The notes below the pieces were generated by a model. It worked only from the letters and a program-made list of their open reading frames with translations. It made no database searches and had not been told where the DNA came from. Both the position numbers and the translations under genes were made by a program. Below, piece by piece: positions 59,992 through 64,000 of a stretch of 64,000 nt of DNA. The stretch is from JAIBAJ01 sp965284645 (GTDB lineage Bacteria; Bacteroidota; Bacteroidia; JAIBAJ01). Numbering within the stretch: position 1 is the stretch's first letter; each line of letters begins with the position of its first letter. The stretch covers positions 1,984,001 to 2,048,000 of the forward strand of contig OZ260106.1 of NCBI GenBank assembly GCA_965284645.1. Reading direction: 5' to 3'.

Positions 59992-60714
59992 ATGAAAACT
60001 AAAATCCTTAACTTTTTTGCTTGCTTATTCCTTTCCATTGCCGCATATGGTCAAACCAATTATGAAGAGGTCGTTTATTTAAAAAATGGATCGGTTATCC
60101 ATGGAATGATAGTAGAATGGGTGCCAAACGCGTCGATCAAAATCAAAAGTGGAGAAAACCTCTTTGTATTCCGTTTGGATGAAATTGAAAAAGTTACCAA
60201 GGAATTGATCAAATCTGGTGGTTCGGGTGAGGGCAATCGTGATTTTGGATTTAAACCCAAAGGCTACACGGGTAATTTTGAAATTGGTTTTGTCGATTAT
60301 CCAGATGGGGACGATTTGGCTTTGGTTTCCTTTACAATGGTGAATGGGTATCAGTTTAATCCTTATTTTTCGATGGGATTAGGCGTTGGAGGTGAAATTT
60401 CATCCCAAGGTTTTTATAATGTTCCAGTTTTTTTGGATACCAAGGTGTTTTTCACCAAAACCCGTTTTGCGCCCTATTTCAACTTTGATATAGGGTATAA
60501 TGTGAATTTCAGTGATGACTACTATTATGGTTCTACTACTTCGCATGGATTTTTAATCAATCCATCCTTGGGCTTAAGGGTTGCTTTATCAAAAAAAATA
60601 GGATTAACCACCACCTTAGGCTATCGCTACCATGGCGAAACTGTGGAAGGTTATTATAGCAATGAATTTGTGTCGTTGCATGCTGTAACCTTGCGGTGGG
60701 GGATTTTATTTTAG
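59992..60714 (+). CDS. Outer-membrane beta-barrel-like protein
   Basis: A protein of 240 residues from ATG 59992 (a TTG at 59974 was discarded), starting MKTKILNFFACLFLSIAAYGQ, a signal peptide. Residues about 25-75 are a small soluble part (EEVVYLKNGSVIHGMIVEWVPNASIKIKSGENLFVFRLDEIEKVTKE) with a DUF-like strand pattern. The rest alternates glycine-rich strands ending in aromatic residues (LALVSFTMVNGYQFNPYFSMGLGVGGEI, FAPYFNFDIGYNVNF, SLGLRVALSKKIGLTTTLGYRYHGE), and the final residues WGILF give the terminal phenylalanine of barrels. Function unknown. It lies in the same direction as the WYL gene. Confidence 0.7.
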   Translation: MKTKILNFFACLFLSIAAYGQTNYEEVVYLKNGSVIHGMIVEWVPNASIKIKSGENLFVFRLDEIEKVTKELIKSGGSGEGNRDFGFKPKGYTGNFEIGFVDYPDGDDLALVSFTMVNGYQFNPYFSMGLGVGGEISSQGFYNVPVFLDTKVFFTKTRFAPYFNFDIGYNVNFSDDYYYGSTTSHGFLINPSLGLRVALSKKIGLTTTLGYRYHGETVEGYYSNEFVSLHAVTLRWGILF

Positions 60715-60825
60715 CCTCCATTACTTAGTCTATTTTAATTCGGTATTTATGGTCTTTGTTTTTCCATTTGCCAACAGTGAGATGAAATGCAAAGGCCCAG
60801 CTTCCGTACAATGCTATGCGGAGAT

Positions 60826-60980
60826 GTCGGGCAAGGATAGAGCGTGATACCCCGCAAGCCTTTAGCCCCGGGCATTTTCGGGGGCTAAAGGCTGAGGAGT
60901 ATTAGCGATAGCCTGACCCAACCGCCCAAGTAAATGCTTAATTAGAGGTAGAATGGTTTTAGGCGGTTGGGGGCCCGCCA
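60826..60980 (-). repeat. R-element 8
   Basis: Reverse strand: outer stem CCCAACCGCC/GGCGGTTGGG, distal stem ATACTCC/GGGGTAT, apical hairpin AGCCTTTAGCCCC ... GGGGCTAAAGGCT, ending CTATCCTTGCCCGA. Nearly the same as R4 outside the hairpin, including the 3' extension GCATAGCATT. It lies between convergent genes; nothing else was seen in 60715-61098. Confidence 0.88.
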
Positions 60981-61098
60981 AAATTTATTATTAATCCAGA
61001 ATCTGAAAAGGAAATGGTAGAACAATATAGTATTGGTTCACCATCTTGTTTTTCCCAATGGTTTGCCACTTCCAGCGCGAAATTCAAGGAGGTATAAC

Positions 61099-62037
61099 CT
61101 AAGCAAAATCAGCTCGCATAACCATTTCCATCACCCCTTCCTTTAAGGAGTAGGCCGAAACTTTCATGGAATGAATAGCTAAGCGACGGAGCAGAAAGTC
61201 AACCAAAATTGAAGCAATTACAATCATATCAACCCGCATGGCAACCAAACCGGGCATGAGGTAGCGTTCATTGATAGTTGAATGCAGTAACTTTTGATGA
61301 ACCTGTTCAAATTCAGGGATATTAAATGTATAGACCTTTAAATTAGACACTCGGTCTTCGCCGTATTTCTGAAAACTAATCATTTCGGCAAAGGTGTCGA
61401 ATGAACCAGATGAACCGATTAATTCATGTGTAGGGAAGCGCTGTATGGCCTTAAACAAGGTTTGCAGTTCTGATTCGAAAAGGCTTTCAATGGTCTGGAT
61501 TTCGGAAGGTAAAATTGGGTTATGATGACGGTAGCGTTCAAAGAGGCGGGAGACACCCAGATCAAAGGAATGTTTCCAAAAAACCTGGTGTTGGTTGCAG
61601 AGAATAAATTCACAACTGCCCCCTCCGATATCTAAAATTAGGGAGTTTTTTTCACCCAACGCACCGCTCAGTTGAACGCCTCGGTAGATGAGTTCGGCCT
61701 CACTTTGACCGTCGATAATTTGCACCTGGATGCCACAAGAGGCTTTTACATCGTTGGCAAATTGTTGACCATTGCGAGAGGATCGGATGGCGGAAGTGGC
61801 AAAGGCAAAAATTTTGTCTACTTGAAGGTCTTCGCTAATGCCTGCGTATTTCTGCATGGCTGTTAATCCTCGCTGGTAGGGTATGTCTTGAATGATACCT
61901 AAATTGATGCCTCCTTCTCCTAATTTCACGGGGATTTTTTCCTGGTGTAGGGTTTGAACCACTTGGTTTCCTTGGGTTTCAACCACTAATAGGTTAAAGG
62001 TATTGGTGCCAAGGTCGATAATACTTAATCTAGCCAC
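61099..62037 (-). CDS. Ppx/GppA family exopolyphosphatase
   Basis: A sugar-kinase/actin-fold (ASKHA) phosphatase of 312 residues, GTG start at 62037. Hydrolyses polyphosphate or pppGpp. Phosphate 1 motif IIDLGTNTFNLLVVE, the AFATSAIRSSRNGQ segment, phosphate 2 in SLILDIGGGSCEFILC, and SSGSFDTFAEM for the later loop. The C-terminal HD-like domain of long Ppx proteins is absent, so this is the short form common in Bacteroidota. Which substrate it prefers was not decided, hence no gene symbol. A TATTTTGG lies a few bases upstream of the start. Convergent with the barrel-like gene, with R-element 8 between. Confidence 0.9.
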   Translation of the reverse strand: MARLSIIDLGTNTFNLLVVETQGNQVVQTLHQEKIPVKLGEGGINLGIIQDIPYQRGLTAMQKYAGISEDLQVDKIFAFATSAIRSSRNGQQFANDVKASCGIQVQIIDGQSEAELIYRGVQLSGALGEKNSLILDIGGGSCEFILCNQHQVFWKHSFDLGVSRLFERYRHHNPILPSEIQTIESLFESELQTLFKAIQRFPTHELIGSSGSFDTFAEMISFQKYGEDRVSNLKVYTFNIPEFEQVHQKLLHSTINERYLMPGLVAMRVDMIVIASILVDFLLRRLAIHSMKVSAYSLKEGVMEMVMRADFA

Positions 62038-62184
62038 AATACCAAAATACGGGAGTTGGGTAGAGATGTTTCAATTTGGAAAGAAGATTTTCAGACCGAA
62101 TGTTCTCGTAAAGGTCCGATGAAAACTGCTTGAGATCAAGTTTTAAAATCCTAGAATCTGGTTATTTATCCGAGAACTTTCCCT

Positions 62185-62192
62185 TACATTTG
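62185..62192 (+). promoter_or_regulatory. Candidate -7 box of the sterol-desaturase-family gene (TACATTTG)
   Basis: TACATTTG fits TAnnTTTG, 19 bases before ATG 62212. Confidence 0.5.
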
Positions 62193-62211
62193 GCACTTCA
62201 TTATCCTTTTC

Positions 62212-63420
62212 ATGAAAACGAATTACATAGCCTTATCCATTCCTGTGTTTTTCATCCTCATTGGGGTTGAACTTTTAATCTGTTGGATTCAAGGGAAAAA
62301 ATACTATCGCCTGAACGACAGTTTATCCAATTTAGCGCAAGGCATTGGACAGCAGGTAACAGGTATTTTCTTTAAAGTAGTTTTGGGATTTGGATACCTG
62401 TATTTGTATAATAATTATAGGTTTTATACCATTCCAAATACCGCCTTAGTTTGGGTACTGCTTTTTTTTAGTGTGGATTTCTTTTACTATTGGTTTCACC
62501 GTATGAGTCACGAAATTAATGCTTTATGGGCGGCTCATATTGTTCATCACCAAAGTGAGGATTACAATTTAACGGTAGCACTTCGCCAAAGCTGGTTTCA
62601 GAGTTTTTTCTCCATGTTTTTTTATTTTCCGTTGGCCTTGGCAGGATTTGAACCAATCATGTTTGCGACGATTAGTTCGTTTAACACCTTGTATCAGTTT
62701 TGGATACATACCCAAACCATAGGGAAAATGGGGCCTTTGGAATGGATATTTAACACGCCGAGTCATCACAGGGTTCACCATGGCAGCAATCCCAAATACA
62801 TTGATAAAAACCACGCAGGTTCTTTAATTATTTGGGATCGTATGTTTGGAACCTTTCAAGAAGAGGATGAAGAAGTGTATTATGGAATTACCAAACCTCT
62901 CAACAGTTGGAATCCGATTTGGGCCAATTTTCATTATTGGGTTGAACTTTGGGAACTTGCCAAGCGCAGTCCCGGAGTATGGAATAAAATATTGGTTTTT
63001 ATTATGCCACCAGGTTGGCAGCCTAAAGAATTAGGAGGAATGCAATACCCCAAAGAAATTAATGCCAAGCAATACCATAAATTCGACATTCACAGCAGTA
63101 AAAGTATCCATAGTTATTCCTTTTTTCAATTCGTTTTGGTGCTTTTGGCTGCATCTATTTTACTTTTTGTTGAAAAGGATTTGACCACCTTTCAAGTGTA
63201 TGGTATTGCCATTTCTGTAATAGGAGGATTGGTGGCTATTGGCGCCTATTTTGAGAACCACCGATGGGCTATTTGGATAGACTTGTTCCGTCTATTACTA
63301 ATTGTAGGCGTATTGTTGACCATATCCTTACCTTGGTTAAAGTACAGTGCCATTCTTTTCGGATTATCCCTTTTAGCTTGGGCCAAGGTAGCTTTTACCA
63401 AACATCCCGAATTGGTTTAG
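62212..63420 (+). CDS. Sterol desaturase / fatty acid hydroxylase family membrane protein
   Basis: A membrane di-iron oxidoreductase of 402 residues with several hydrophobic segments. The His clusters FFYYWFHRMSHEIN, HIVHHQSEDYN and NTPSHHRVHHGSNP, plus KYIDKNHAGSLIIWDRMFGTF, are the histidine-box set of the family. The C-terminal ~100 residues form an extra hydrophobic domain (FFQFVLVLLAASILLFVEKD ... YSAILFGLSLLAWAKVAFTKHPELV), longer than the core family. Relatives hydroxylate or desaturate lipids, including alkylglycerol monooxygenase-like proteins. miaA starts two bases after its stop. Confidence 0.88.
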   Translation: MKTNYIALSIPVFFILIGVELLICWIQGKKYYRLNDSLSNLAQGIGQQVTGIFFKVVLGFGYLYLYNNYRFYTIPNTALVWVLLFFSVDFFYYWFHRMSHEINALWAAHIVHHQSEDYNLTVALRQSWFQSFFSMFFYFPLALAGFEPIMFATISSFNTLYQFWIHTQTIGKMGPLEWIFNTPSHHRVHHGSNPKYIDKNHAGSLIIWDRMFGTFQEEDEEVYYGITKPLNSWNPIWANFHYWVELWELAKRSPGVWNKILVFIMPPGWQPKELGGMQYPKEINAKQYHKFDIHSSKSIHSYSFFQFVLVLLAASILLFVEKDLTTFQVYGIAISVIGGLVAIGAYFENHRWAIWIDLFRLLLIVGVLLTISLPWLKYSAILFGLSLLAWAKVAFTKHPELV

Positions 63421-63422
63421 AT

Positions 63423-64000
63423 TTGAAAAATTCGCTAGTTGTAATTACGGGTCCAACGGCCAGTGGGAAAACAGATTTGGCTATTCAGGTTGCCAAGCGA
63501 TTGGGAACTGAAATTATTTCGGCAGATTCGAGGCAGGTTTATAAGGGTTTGGAAATAGGCAGTGCTTTTCCTTCAAGGGAACAGTTGCAAGAAGTAAAGC
63601 ATCATTTTATTGGTGAGTTGGAACTACACCAGGGTTTTAGTGCAGGAGATTTTGCCCAAGAGGCTAAGAAAAGGATAGTTGAATTATTCAAAACCCATGA
63701 AAAGGTTGTGGTAGTTGGTGGTTCTGGGCTGTATATTAAGGCCTTAGTTGAAGGTATGGATGATTTGCCCGAAGTTCCTGCCTCCATTCGGGAAGCATTG
63801 AATATTGAATTAGACCAAGTTGGACTGTCAGCCCTTCTGAGCGAACTTAGGCAGGTAGATCCTGAATATTTTGAAAAGGTAGATCAAAGCAATCCACAAA
63901 GGATTATCAGAGCTTTGGAGGTTATCAGAGCAACCGGACTTCCTTTTTCTGGTTTTAGAAAAGGAAAAAAAGAGGCCGAAATACCTTACACCTTATATGC
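63423..64000 (+). CDS. miaA: tRNA dimethylallyltransferase, 3'-truncated by window edge
   Basis: Adds a dimethylallyl group to A37 of tRNAs reading UNN codons. About 192 codons are visible from TTG 63423, two bases past the preceding gene's stop; the reading continues past the right edge. The P-loop is VITGPTASGKTDLA, followed by ISADSRQVYKGLEIGSAFP (the conserved D-S-R-Q-x-Y) and VVVVGGSGLYIKALVEG, all family marks. The insert with HHFIGELELHQGFSAGDFAQEA is normal. Start is non-ATG; no ATG lies nearby. Probably co-transcribed with the upstream lipid-modifying gene by chance. Confidence 0.95.
   Translation, partial: MKNSLVVITGPTASGKTDLAIQVAKRLGTEIISADSRQVYKGLEIGSAFPSREQLQEVKHHFIGELELHQGFSAGDFAQEAKKRIVELFKTHEKVVVVGGSGLYIKALVEGMDDLPEVPASIREALNIELDQVGLSALLSELRQVDPEYFEKVDQSNPQRIIRALEVIRATGLPFSGFRKGKKEAEIPYTLY

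Noticed and set aside
1..64000. tRNA or rRNA genes
   Set aside because: No TTCGAAT/T-loop with flanking acceptor stems and no rRNA-like conserved blocks were recognised; a covariance search was not possible here.

Overview
The window comes from a member of the Bacteroidota, most likely the Flavobacteriia side. Eight secreted proteins end in Por/type IX secretion (T9SS) sorting domains: six of type A and two of the gliding-associated type B. There is also a SusC-like TonB-dependent receptor paired with a DUF4249 lipoprotein. Many genes carry the Bacteroidota -7 box TAnnTTTG directly upstream of the start and lack a clear Shine-Dalgarno sequence. No rRNA, tRNA or CRISPR array was recognised.

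Layout. 1-7.8 kb: a leftward run pheS, PAP2-like membrane protein, UbiA-type prenyltransferase and maf (cut by the left edge), then a T9SS serine protease, a DUF1801 protein, rightward glyA and a 55-residue lipoprotein. 7.8-16 kb is accessory-like: a TonB_C-vWA protein, a protein made of 23-residue repeats whose 3' end is present in triplicate, an IS3-family element inserted in that array, and a 988-residue T9SS protein flanked by 58-bp direct repeats. 16-29.5 kb is mostly housekeeping: a BASS transporter, ffh, rarA, a MATE exporter, leuS (split by a one-base frameshift), an MBOAT/AlgX-like acetylation pair and a GtrA protein. 30-43.7 kb: an M43 metalloprotease, rnr, an SGNH protein, a CAP protein with dapF, a glutamine synthetase family enzyme, a glycosyltransferase, an MFS transporter and an arginase family enzyme. 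44-57 kb: two giant type-B T9SS proteins, the DUF4249/TonB receptor pair, a PHP-like secreted protein, a two-gene DUF6934 module, and rnhA. 57-64 kb: an MBL-fold hydrolase, a tandem pair of UVR-motif proteins with a WYL regulator, a barrel-like protein, Ppx/GppA, a sterol-desaturase-family protein and the start of miaA.

The most striking structure lies between genes. Eight dispersed elements of about 140-165 bp (called R1-R8 here) share two stems whose sequences change on both sides together. This is covariation within a single window, so the elements look like a conserved folded RNA or DNA family. A second family of about 165 bp has ends AACCCA and TGGGTT with internal hairpins, and resembles a non-autonomous mobile element. 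Together these two families fill most of the gene-free stretches. The IS, the tandem triplication and the microsatellite tracts are all associated with R-element edges.

Limits: domain names come from recognised motifs and remembered family features, not from database searches. Membrane-segment counts and domain borders are approximate. Starts were moved to the first plausible ATG, or to an alternative start where none exists.
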